From Phyllobacteriaceae bacterium (lineage in GTDB: Bacteria; Pseudomonadota; Alphaproteobacteria; Rhizobiales; Rhizobiaceae), in assembly GCA_023954255.1 (NCBI GenBank), contig JAMLIH010000027.1, positions 1 through 35,582 of the forward strand: DNA of 35,582 bases, read 5' to 3'. Both the position numbers and the translations under genes were made by a program. The notes under the pieces are model-generated. The model did no database searches. It was not told where the DNA came from and saw nothing but the letters and a program-made list of their open reading frames with translations. Of the stretch, positions 17,365 through 24,911 are shown piece by piece (position 1 is the first letter of the stretch; the number at the start of each line of letters is the position of its first letter).

Positions 17365-18281
17365 CTGAGAAGCCTCTTCAAGCCGAGCAGAAGCAGTACC
17401 ATGGCGCCGGACAGCATGCCGACGATGATCATGGTGGAAACTGCAAGCGCCGCACCGAGAGGCCAGTTTGCCGCCTTGCCGAACTGGGCCTGGATTGCAT
17501 TGGCAATCATGACCCCGTCCTTGCCGCCGACGAGTTTCGGCGTGACGTAGTCGCCGACGGTCGGGATCATCACGATCATCAGCGCTGCGATGATACCCGG
17601 CATCGTCAGGGGAAGCGTGATTCGCATGAAGCGCCGCACCGGACCGTCGCCGAGGTCGGCTGCCGCCTCGAGCAGGGTCCGGTCGACCTTTTCCAGCGAA
17701 ACGAAAAGCGGGAGGATGGCGAAGGCCGCCCAGCTATGTGCCAGGGTGATGATGACGGCATTGACGTTGTAGAGCAGCGAGGACAGCGGTTCGGAGATGA
17801 TGTGGAGATATTGCAACCCGGTATTTAGGACGCCGTTGAAGCCGAGGATCACCTTCCAGGAGAGGATGCGCAGCAGATATCCCGACCAGAAGGGGACCGT
17901 GATGATGAACAGCCAGATGCCCTTGTACTTGCCACCGTGGAACGACACGAACCAGGCAACGGGATAGGCCAGCACAACGGTGACGATGCTGACCGCCACT
18001 GAAACAAAAAGCGACCTGAACAGCAGGTCGCGATAGATGGGTTCGGTCAGCGCCTCGCGGTAATTTTTCAGCGTGAAAGTGCGGTCGATGGTCAGGTAGT
18101 CCTGGGTCCAGAAGCTGTTGGCGATAATGACCAGTATCGGCCCTGCCAGGAGGAGCAGCGCATACACGAAGGGCGGGGATATGGTGAGCCATCCCTGCCC
18201 TGCATCGGAGCGGAGCCATTTTCCGGTAGTCCGTTCCATGACGGCACCGGCGGACAATCGTCTGCTAACTTCCCCGCTCAT
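17361..18281 (-). CDS. ABC transporter permease, PotB type
   Basis: A 306-aa inner-membrane permease. The EAA loop reads LEAAADLGDGPVRRFMRITLP, and six hydrophobic segments follow a short cytoplasmic N-terminus. The start at 18281 is chosen for a perfect GGAGG (18288-18292) with 6-nt spacing and because it gives the normal PotB length. The frame stays open upstream to ATGs at 18440 and 18458, which would add 53-59 residues with no family resemblance and no ribosome site; 18458 even lies inside operator copy C. The 160-nt stretch between operator and start is thus probably a transcribed leader. First gene of the potB-potC-potA-like operon. Confidence 0.88.
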   Translation of the reverse strand: MSGEVSRRLSAGAVMERTTGKWLRSDAGQGWLTISPPFVYALLLLAGPILVIIANSFWTQDYLTIDRTFTLKNYREALTEPIYRDLLFRSLFVSVAVSIVTVVLAYPVAWFVSFHGGKYKGIWLFIITVPFWSGYLLRILSWKVILGFNGVLNTGLQYLHIISEPLSSLLYNVNAVIITLAHSWAAFAILPLFVSLEKVDRTLLEAAADLGDGPVRRFMRITLPLTMPGIIAALMIVMIPTVGDYVTPKLVGGKDGVMIANAIQAQFGKAANWPLGAALAVSTMIIVGMLSGAMVLLLLGLKRLLR

Positions 18282-18446
18282 TCCCGGCCTCCAGGACGCA
18301 GCCGCCTCGACCGCGGCTACCACATGGTTCCTGCGGTCCGCGCCTTGCGGAAGCGCGGCTGTGAATGGCGTTTCCGCGAACTGCCAACCGTGTGGATTTG
18401 ATGCCAATTCCCGATTGAGCGCAAGCGGTTTTTCTGACATTATTGA

Positions 18447-18462
18447 CTGAATGATCATTCAA
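18447..18462. promoter_or_regulatory. Operator copy C of the 16-bp catabolic-locus palindrome
   Basis: CTGAATGATCATTCAA, whose inner 14 bp (TGAATGATCATTCA) are a perfect palindrome. It lies in the divergent gap between the transporter permease operon (minus) and the aminotransferase (plus), so one site can control both. Confidence 0.78.
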
Positions 18463-18523
18463 TAACGCGCTGCCAACCAGCACCGAACCTGTGCCGGCGC
18501 AGCATTTCAGTCCGGAAAGAACC

Positions 18524-19918
18524 ATGAAAGCCCTGCCCCCGATCAGCCTTGAAAAGGCGGCAAACCTGGCCATCGACCACCTCATTCAACCCTGGCCCTA
18601 TGCGGGAAGCATCGGCAACGAAACGAGGGGCATGGTGAGTGAAGCGGAGGGCGTTTACGTCTACGACGACAAGGGGCGGCGGCTGATCGACGGTCCTGCG
18701 GGAATGTGGTGCACCAATGCCGGACACCGCAACAAGGAACTGGCGGACACGTTGCATGCGCAGGCCATGGCGCTTTCCTACAATACGCCCTGGTACACCA
18801 GCAGCCCGCCTGCCGCCGTCCTTGCCGAACGGCTGGCGCAGTACACACCCGGCGATCTCAACCACTTCTTCTTCACCACCGGCGGGTCGACCGCTGTCGA
18901 GACCGCTCTGAGATTTGCCTGGTTCTACAACAATGTCCGCGGGCGGCCGGAGAAGAAGAAGCTGCTTTGCCGCGAGGGCGGCTATCACGGCAGTACCTAT
19001 CTGGCGGCCTCTCTCAACGGCAATCCGCGCAGCCGCAACTGGATGGACAATGCCGAGGACGCGGTCATCCGGCTTTCCTCGCCGGACCCGTTCCGGCGGC
19101 CTGAAGGCATGACGCCGGAGGCTTTCACGAATCAACTCGTCGATGAGTTCGAAACAGCCATCGAAAGCCATGGCGCGGAGAACATTGCCGCCTTTGTCGG
19201 CGAGCCCATCATGGCTTCGGGCGGCGTCATCGTGCCGTCGGGAGACTACTTTGCGCGCATCCGGCAGATTTGCGCGCGTAACGACATCCTTTTCATTGCC
19301 GACGAGGTCGTCACCGCATTCGGCAGGCTCGGGCACATCTTTGCCTCGGAAGCGCGATTCGGCGTCGTGCCGGACATCATTACGTTTGCGAAGGGGGTTA
19401 CCAGCGGCTACTTCCCGCTCGGCGGCATGGCGGTTTCCGACCGGCTGCTGGAGGAACTGCGCGCCTCAAACCACCCCGAGGCAATGTTTGGCCACGGCTA
19501 TACCTATACCAGCCATCCGATCGGCAGCGCGGTTGCCCTGCGCAACCTGGATCTGCTGGAGGGTGGCATTCTGGACCATGCCCGGGAGATGGAGCCCCAT
19601 TTCCAGGCCGGGCTGAAAAGCCTGGAGGAACTGGAACTGGTTGGCGAGGTCAGGGGAATGGGCCTGATGGCCTGCGTCGAATGCGTTGCCGACCGCGAGA
19701 CGCGAAACCCGATCCGCCTCGACACGGAGGTGGGCAACCGGATCGACCGCCACTGCCAGGAGCTTGGCCTGCTGGTGCGGCCGCTCTATCACATGTGCGT
19801 CATGTCTCCGCCGCTGATCATCGACCGGGGGCAGATCGAGGAGATGGTATCGATCCTCCGCGAGGGCATCAGCAGGACCATGGAAGATCTGCGGCGCGAA
19901 GGCATCTGGAACAACTGA
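18524..19918 (+). CDS. Class III PLP-dependent aminotransferase
   Basis: A 464-aa fold-type I transaminase of the omega-amino-acid/amine:pyruvate group. The PLP-binding lysine is Lys290 in TFAKGVTSGYFPLGG; Asp260 in FIADEVVTAFGR contacts the pyridine nitrogen; the phosphate-contact motif is FTTGGSTAVETAL. The start at 18524 has GGAAAG just upstream. It is divergent from the transporter operon across operator copy C. Together with the importer, oxygenase and flavoproteins it is expected to remove a primary amino group from a downstream catabolic intermediate, with pyruvate or a similar keto acid as acceptor. The actual donor is unknown. Confidence 0.9.
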   Translation: MKALPPISLEKAANLAIDHLIQPWPYAGSIGNETRGMVSEAEGVYVYDDKGRRLIDGPAGMWCTNAGHRNKELADTLHAQAMALSYNTPWYTSSPPAAVLAERLAQYTPGDLNHFFFTTGGSTAVETALRFAWFYNNVRGRPEKKKLLCREGGYHGSTYLAASLNGNPRSRNWMDNAEDAVIRLSSPDPFRRPEGMTPEAFTNQLVDEFETAIESHGAENIAAFVGEPIMASGGVIVPSGDYFARIRQICARNDILFIADEVVTAFGRLGHIFASEARFGVVPDIITFAKGVTSGYFPLGGMAVSDRLLEELRASNHPEAMFGHGYTYTSHPIGSAVALRNLDLLEGGILDHAREMEPHFQAGLKSLEELELVGEVRGMGLMACVECVADRETRNPIRLDTEVGNRIDRHCQELGLLVRPLYHMCVMSPPLIIDRGQIEEMVSILREGISRTMEDLRREGIWNN

Positions 19919-19922
19919 CCGC

Positions 19923-19938
19923 GCCCGCAGGAGCGGGC
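19923..19938. terminator. Short hairpin between convergent genes
   Basis: GCCCGC-AGGA-GCGGGC, a perfect 6-bp stem with a 4-nt loop, lies between the convergent aminotransferase and Rieske oxygenase genes. No long T-run follows, so it is at best a weak bidirectional terminator. Confidence 0.4.
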
Positions 19939-19967
19939 AACGGGTTTCCAGTCGGCACATTCCGGGT

Positions 19968-21173
19968 TCAGCCGGCAGCCATCCGCATCGCGGTGTTGAG
20001 CCGCTCGATATCCTCTTCCGCCGGACGCTCCTCCAGGGTTGCCACGGGAAGAATGGCTCTCAAATGGTCATGATGCGTGCGTACGCCATATTCGAGATCC
20101 GATAAAAAGAAACCCTCGAAGGCGGATGAGGTCATCGCCTCGTTGGACCATTCGGTCAGCTGCACATCTTCCGCCATGGTCTGCTGATCGATGCGCAGCG
20201 CGAGCTTGCGGGCGAGCTTCTGTTCCCGAGTTTCATCGCGGTAGCGGTAGATTGCGCCGCGAAGCAGGCTTTCGCCGGTCGAGAGCGGAAACTCCTGGTA
20301 GAATTGCACCATCTCCGGCGTCACCGCGATCACCGCATTGGGGAAGAGGCCGTAATAGATCCATGCCCGCTTGATCTCTTCAGGCAAATGCTCGCGCGGT
20401 GAAAGCGCCTTGAGATAGTGGCGCACGCTCCACAGCCGGCCATTCTCGTTGCAGGTGGCGAACGAGCGGCAGACGCCGCCGACGAAAGGCTCGTCGTAAT
20501 AGGAGCGGCCGTAGAGGTCCTGCAGGGCGGGATGGGCCAATGCGACGTGATAGCCTTCATTGTCCACGTCGCGCACCGACTTCCAGTTCACGATCGAGGT
20601 TTGCGTCCAGAATCCCCTGGTCGGGATCATCTCGGCCATCCGGTAGTGGGACATCTCCTCGGCAAAGGGCTGCATCAGTTCCGCCACGCTGGGCTGCGGG
20701 CCGGGTTGCAGCCGGATGAACACGAAACCCTGCCAGACCTCGGTTTCGATCGGCGGCAGGCCGAACTCGTTCTTGTCGAGCTTGGGAAATGAATCCGGCC
20801 TGGCCGCGCCCCGCAAGGTGCCGTCGAGATTGTAGACCCAGCCGTGAAACGGACACACCAGCGCGCCCTTGCACTTGCCCGATTCATCGGCCACGACCCG
20901 GGCACCGCGATGGCGGCACAGATTGTGGAATGCGCGCACCTCGCCGTCATTGCCGCGAATGACCAGCGCGCGTTCGCCGCAAATGTCGAGCGTGATGAAA
21001 TTGCCGGGCTCCGCCACGTCGGAGATATGACAGGCGATCTGCCAGTGGGTGCGGAAAACCTCCTTTATCTCGAGATCGAGAAAGGCCTTCGAATGATAGG
21101 TCCAGCCGGGCAGTCCGCTGCGGTCCCACTCCTCGGGTACTGAAATATCCCTGCTGTTTACAATCTTGTTCAT
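19968..21173 (-). CDS. Rieske non-heme iron oxygenase, alpha subunit (quaternary-ammonium monooxygenase-like)
   Basis: A 401-aa oxygenase component. The Rieske [2Fe-2S] ligands are Cys86 and His88 (NLCRHRG) and Cys107 and His110 (CPFHGW). The mononuclear iron site is seen in DNEGYHVALAHP, with His209 and His214. It resembles the glycine-betaine/carnitine/stachydrine demethylating oxygenases, which oxidise an N-methyl group and release formaldehyde. No reductase gene is adjacent, so electrons must come from elsewhere. The start is ATG 21173 (MNKIVN) or ATG 21185; neither has a ribosome site, and operator copy D ends only 4 nt upstream of the longer start. Single-gene transcript running toward the aminotransferase. 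Confidence 0.88.
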   Translation of the reverse strand: MNKIVNSRDISVPEEWDRSGLPGWTYHSKAFLDLEIKEVFRTHWQIACHISDVAEPGNFITLDICGERALVIRGNDGEVRAFHNLCRHRGARVVADESGKCKGALVCPFHGWVYNLDGTLRGAARPDSFPKLDKNEFGLPPIETEVWQGFVFIRLQPGPQPSVAELMQPFAEEMSHYRMAEMIPTRGFWTQTSIVNWKSVRDVDNEGYHVALAHPALQDLYGRSYYDEPFVGGVCRSFATCNENGRLWSVRHYLKALSPREHLPEEIKRAWIYYGLFPNAVIAVTPEMVQFYQEFPLSTGESLLRGAIYRYRDETREQKLARKLALRIDQQTMAEDVQLTEWSNEAMTSSAFEGFFLSDLEYGVRTHHDHLRAILPVATLEERPAEEDIERLNTAMRMAAG

Positions 21174-21188
21174 GCACGGCACCATTTT

Positions 21189-21204
21189 TTGAGTGATTGC
21201 TCAA
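21189..21204. promoter_or_regulatory. Operator copy D of the 16-bp catabolic-locus palindrome
   Basis: TTGAGTGATTGCTCAA, arms TTGAG/CTCAA as in copy A, and a similar flank (TTTATTCC). It lies immediately upstream of the Rieske oxygenase gene, where bound repressor would block transcription. Confidence 0.74.
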
Positions 21205-21349
21205 TTTATTCCAATTTTCCCCGGCAGGCAATGGGGGAGGGGCCGAGAAAGGGAATTATGCACCCCGCAGCCTTGAGAAGCTGCTCTGGCGACCGTCCGG
21301 AACTGCCCGGCTTTGCGACAATGCTGCACATCAGATACGAGGGAGATAA

Positions 21350-21394
21350 TGGCGCACCCGACAGGATTCGAACCTGTGACCTCTGCCTTCGGAG
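21350..21394 (-). other. 3' fragment of tRNA-Arg(CCG): island attachment-site remnant
   Basis: Read on the minus strand, 45 nt run from the anticodon loop CTCCGAA through GGCAG, the variable region, a perfect T-arm (ACAGG-TTCGAAT-CCTGT), the 3' acceptor strand CGGGTGC, discriminator G and encoded CCA. The 5' half of the tRNA is absent; the bases beyond 21394 do not form a D-arm or acceptor. This is the expected duplicate left when an element integrates into the tRNA 3' half, and a tyrosine integrase begins 165 nt further on. It is not a functional tRNA. Confidence 0.82.
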
Positions 21395-21558
21395 CGGGCA
21401 TTTAGGTGTTTTTCGCACTGTTCCCAAACATGGCCATATTTGGAAAATACCATTATAATCATGATGTTAGAGCAATATCACGATTGACGGCTTTGGACTG
21501 AGATTTCCGACTTTTCGCTGATTTTGCTTCCGTATTGCTTCCGTGCGGGACCGCTGCC

Positions 21559-22803
21559 ATGCCGAAAATTTCCAAGCGTCTGATCGACCAGAGCCCGCCA
21601 GGTGCGAAGGATTATTTCCTGTGGTGTGACGAGCTGAAAGGCTTTGGTGTTCGCGTCTTTGCGACCGGCCAGAAGTCATTCCTGATCCAGTATCGCGACG
21701 AAAACAATCGGACGCGCCGATACACGATTGGCCGCTATGGTCACCTTACTCCCGACCAGGCGCGCACAGAGGCGATGAAGAAACTCGGTGAAGTTCGGAT
21801 GGGGCAAAACCCATCCGAACAGAAACGGCAAAAAAGAGCCGACATGACCATCGCCGAGTTGTGCGATCAGTACATGGATGACATCTGTGCCGGTCGATAT
21901 CTTACCCGTTTCAACCGGCCCAAGAAGGCAACCACGATCGCCACGGATGTCGGCCGTATCGAGACCCATATCCGCCCGCTAATCGGCAAACTTCCAGTAG
22001 CATCACTGGACCGCCGAACAGTGGAGCGGTTCGTCATCGACATCCGGGAAGGAAAGACCAAGCGCAACATCAGGTCCGGCAAAAAGCGTGGGCGCTCCAT
22101 TGTCTCTGGTGGCGGCGGAACAGCGCGCCGGACCGTTGCGCTTCTCAGTGGCATGATGACCTATGCTCGCGACATGGGATTGTGCGAAGCCAATCCTTGC
22201 CATGGCATCAGGTGCGGCGTCGATCAGAAGCGGACGCGGTTCTTCCGGCCTCAGGAATATGAAGCATTGGGACGGGCGATGGTTGAATTGGAGGCAGAAG
22301 GGATCAGTTCTGTTGCCATCAACGCAATCCGGTTATTGACGCTTACGGGATGTCGCGTCGGCGAAGTGCGGTTGCTCAAGCGCCGGGAGATCGATGAGCA
22401 TTGCGGCTGCTTCAGGTTGGAAGACTCGAAGACTGGCGCGCAAATTCGGCCAATCGGCTCGGCTGCCTTTGCGCTGATCAGTTCGCTTCCAAGTGACCGT
22501 TCATCTGAATTCCTGTTTCCGGCGGTCAGGGGTAACGGCGCGTATGATGGTCTGCGCAAAATTTGGATCCAGATTTGCCAACGCGCCGAAATCGAAGGTG
22601 CCGTAATGCACACGCTCCGCCACAGCTATGCCTCAGTCGCGGCTGAGCTCAACTATTCCGACGCTACAATTGCTGCGATGCTAGGACACAGCCTTGGCAC
22701 GGTCACCAGTCGATATACGCATTTTGTGGACGAGGTGCTAAGAGCCAGCGCGGATCGTGTGAGCAAGGAAATCGATTGCCGAATGAAGGCATATTCACCC
22801 TAA
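21559..22803 (+). CDS. Tyrosine-type site-specific integrase with Arm-binding N-domain
   Basis: A 414-aa recombinase. The N-terminal domain (MPKISKRLIDQSPPGAKDYF, then GFGVRVFATGQKSFLIQYR) is the arm-site binding domain typical of tRNA-targeting island integrases. The catalytic residues are present: Arg266 (TGCRVGEVRLL), His351 and Arg354 (HTLRHSYAS), His377 (LGHSLGTVTSRY) and the nucleophile Tyr386. It appears intact. The start at 21559 gives the family N-terminus; an in-frame TTG at 21535 only adds eight residues. It reads away from the tRNA-Arg fragment into the island and presumably catalysed its insertion. Confidence 0.92.
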   Translation: MPKISKRLIDQSPPGAKDYFLWCDELKGFGVRVFATGQKSFLIQYRDENNRTRRYTIGRYGHLTPDQARTEAMKKLGEVRMGQNPSEQKRQKRADMTIAELCDQYMDDICAGRYLTRFNRPKKATTIATDVGRIETHIRPLIGKLPVASLDRRTVERFVIDIREGKTKRNIRSGKKRGRSIVSGGGGTARRTVALLSGMMTYARDMGLCEANPCHGIRCGVDQKRTRFFRPQEYEALGRAMVELEAEGISSVAINAIRLLTLTGCRVGEVRLLKRREIDEHCGCFRLEDSKTGAQIRPIGSAAFALISSLPSDRSSEFLFPAVRGNGAYDGLRKIWIQICQRAEIEGAVMHTLRHSYASVAAELNYSDATIAAMLGHSLGTVTSRYTHFVDEVLRASADRVSKEIDCRMKAYSP

Positions 22804-23313
22804 AAAACCAAGAATGTCAGCGAATTGACTTCATTTTCTTATTGGTGATCGGTTCGACTCTTTGTAACGCCGGGTGCGGATGGGGCTTTTTCTTAAATCT
22901 TAAGACCGGCAAATGGGCGTCAATTTCTCTGGTTTCGATCAAGTTAGAGATTCCTTTGGTTGTATCGATACTGCGTCCTCACGCACTCCGCGCTCAATTG
23001 GCGTCTACCGGGGGCTGCCGGAATTGTTTCCGGTTGCCTAAAAATTTTTTGCCCTAATACGAGCGGCACCAATTTGCGCAATGTCGCGCGTTTTTCATGT
23101 TGCGATTGAGTTGTTAAGCAAACATATCGTCTGCTTCTGTCTCGCGGAGGAATTAGCGCGTCGATTGCCAAGGTTTACCCAACACCGACATTCTGGCTTT
23201 AACACAATTCGTAAGCATGAAGCTTTACATTAATGGTGCGACGGCAGCGGTAACCGCCTATGATTGCTCGTGGGTGAATGTGGAGGCGAATTGTCGATTC
23301 ATGCGGGATGTGT
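22804..23313. other. Intergenic region after the integrase
   Basis: About 510 bp, visibly AT-richer than its surroundings. I see no credible gene. It contains only short inverted repeats (for example GCGGT-A-ACCGC at about 23246-23256, and GGGTGAA/TTCACCC at 23272 and 23313, overlapping the next gene's stop). It may be a scar between two modules of the island. Confidence 0.4.
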
Positions 23314-23793
23314 TCACCCCAATTCCTCATAGCGGCTGAAGACCGTTCCGGAACCGTCACGAGCAATCAGCATGACCTCATAGGCCTCGCGTTCCTCTTC
23401 CGGCCCCATGCCGGGAGAGCCGTAAGGCATGCCTGGCACAGCCAGTCCGATGGCATCCGGCCGTTCGGTCAAGAGGCGTCGGATATCGGCGGCGGGCACG
23501 TGACCTTCGAGGACATAGCTGTCGATCATGCCGGTATGGCAGGAAATCATGCTCTGCGGCACCCCGACCTCGGATTTGTAGGTCATCAGGAGGGTGCCAT
23601 AGCGTTCCTCCTCGGTCACGCTAAACCCTTCGTCGCGCAGGTAAGCGATCCAGGCATTGCAGCATTCGCACCCGGTTCCCTTGACGACATGAATGGCGCT
23701 TGTCTGGGCCCAGGCTGAAGTGGTCCCCAGCGCGGCGGTGACCAAGCCTGACACTATCAATGCTCGACGGGAAAATCGGATCTCTCGGGTCAT
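23314..23793 (-). CDS. DUF411-family secreted metal-binding protein
   Basis: A 159-aa protein. The N-terminus has a twin-arginine-like signal (RFSRRALIVSGLVTAALG) ending at about residue 29. The mature protein carries the DUF411 core: a strand VVKGTGCECCNAW with a C-E-C-C cluster, and a later SMISCHTGMIDSYVLEGHVPA block with Cys, His and Met residues suited to Cu(I)/Cu(II). DUF411 proteins are commonly found with copper-resistance genes; the biochemical role is not settled. The start at 23793 has GGAG and AGGA upstream. Last gene of the SCO-PCuAC-SCO-DUF411 operon. Confidence 0.87.
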   Translation of the reverse strand: MTREIRFSRRALIVSGLVTAALGTTSAWAQTSAIHVVKGTGCECCNAWIAYLRDEGFSVTEEERYGTLLMTYKSEVGVPQSMISCHTGMIDSYVLEGHVPAADIRRLLTERPDAIGLAVPGMPYGSPGMGPEEEREAYEVMLIARDGSGTVFSRYEELG

Positions 23794-23851
23794 TGTCCTA
23801 CTCCGTTGCTTGTATGGTTTACGCCGGGGCCACCGGTTCCCTTTCGGCAGG

Positions 23852-24454
23852 TCACTGCATGGCCCTGCGGATCTTCGGCACCGCGAAGCGGCGGTCCTCG
23901 TGGTAGTCGATGATGCTCGCAAAGCGGCCATCGGCGCGAAACAGGAACACGCCAGCCGTGTGATCCATGGTGTAGTCGTCCTCACGCGGAACCTTCTCGA
24001 ACCGGGCACGAAACCCCGATGCTGCCCGTCCGATCTCGGACAAAGTTCCGGTCAGACCAACGATGCGTGGGTCGAAATGCGAGAGGTAGTCGGCCAGAAC
24101 TTCGGGCGAGTCACGCTCGGGATCGACGGTTATGAGCGATACGTTCAGCCGGTCGGCATCGGGGCCGAGATCGTCCAGCCATCCTGAAATGTCGCTCAGA
24201 GTGGTCGGACAGACGTCGGGGCACCACGTGAAGCCGAAGAAGACCATCGTTGGCCTGCCAATCCAGTCGGCTGGCCGCACCCGCTCGCCGCCATGGCTGA
24301 TCAGATCGAAGTCCATTTCGGAAATCGGCACGGGCAGAAGGTCAGCCGACGACGACACGGCGCCACTGCTTCGCCACCAGCCGAGACCGAGGGTGAAGGC
24401 TAGCGCGCCGAGCCCTCCGCCAATGCCAAGAATTACTGCCCGTCGGTTTCGCAA
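23852..24454 (-). CDS. SCO1/SenC/PrrC-family protein (second SCO of the operon)
   Basis: A 200-aa membrane-anchored thioredoxin-fold protein. One N-terminal membrane segment (AVILGIGGGLGALAFTLGLGWW) is followed by the SCO copper/redox site FFGFTWCPDVCPTTL (CxxxC) and the distal histidine in MDHTAGVFL. It delivers copper to, or reduces thiols in, periplasmic cuproproteins such as the cytochrome-oxidase CuA centre. The start codon is TTG at 24454, justified by GGAGGG 7 nt upstream, and it overlaps the PCuAC gene by 22 nt. It is a clear paralogue of the SCO protein at 24912-25505. Confidence 0.9.
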   Translation of the reverse strand: MRNRRAVILGIGGGLGALAFTLGLGWWRSSGAVSSSADLLPVPISEMDFDLISHGGERVRPADWIGRPTMVFFGFTWCPDVCPTTLSDISGWLDDLGPDADRLNVSLITVDPERDSPEVLADYLSHFDPRIVGLTGTLSEIGRAASGFRARFEKVPREDDYTMDHTAGVFLFRADGRFASIIDYHEDRRFAVPKIRRAMQ

Positions 24455-24906
24455 TCTGGTCCCTCCACGCGCAAGGACAGCACTTCAGCATTCACCGTAA
24501 CGTCGCCTGCCACCTCGAATGTCAGGGTGACCGGGAAAGTCTCACCCTCCTTCAGCGCCGCAGTCAGACCCATCAGCATCCCATGATAGCCGCCTGGGGC
24601 AAGCTGCACGGTCTGACCTGCCGGCAGCGGGATTGACATCGCATGCGGCATCGAGGCGACACCGTCCGTCACGGTGGTTTCATGCAGCATCGGCATGCTG
24701 GCCGCCGGGGTCGAAATGGCGACAAGGGCGTCATCGGATGCACCGTCGTTGGTAATTGCGACATAGAAGACCGCCGGACGGCCCGCGCCGATGGTCGCGC
24801 GGGACCATGGGTTGGCTATGCTGAGATCACCAAATGTCGTGCTTTCGCAGGCTATTGCCGGGGACGCGGCCATCAGAATGAGGGTGGAAATGATCTGGGT
24901 CTTCAT
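24433..24906 (-). CDS. PCuAC-type periplasmic copper chaperone
   Basis: A 157-aa secreted protein with signal peptide MKTQIISTLILMAASPAIAC. The core has the PCuAC (DUF461) Met/His copper site: MPMLHETTV, then HAMSIPLPAGQ, then GGYHGMLMGL. These proteins bind Cu(I) in the periplasm and pass it to SCO or directly to CuA sites. It is flanked by two SCO genes with overlaps or a 5-nt gap, so the three are co-translated. No cytochrome-oxidase subunit genes are present in the window, so the client cuproprotein may be the nearby multicopper oxidase. That link is an inference. Confidence 0.9.
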   Translation of the reverse strand: MKTQIISTLILMAASPAIACESTTFGDLSIANPWSRATIGAGRPAVFYVAITNDGASDDALVAISTPAASMPMLHETTVTDGVASMPHAMSIPLPAGQTVQLAPGGYHGMLMGLTAALKEGETFPVTLTFEVAGDVTVNAEVLSLRVEGPDCETDGQ

Positions 24907-24911
24907 CGCGA

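Noticed and set aside
21350-21425. Complete functional tRNA gene
   Set aside because: Only the 3' half is present; there is no D-arm, 5' acceptor strand or 5' anticodon stem.
23272-23319. Terminator after the DUF411 gene from GGGTGAA/TTCACCC
   Set aside because: The arms are 34 nt apart, one overlaps the stop codon and no T-run follows on the minus strand.
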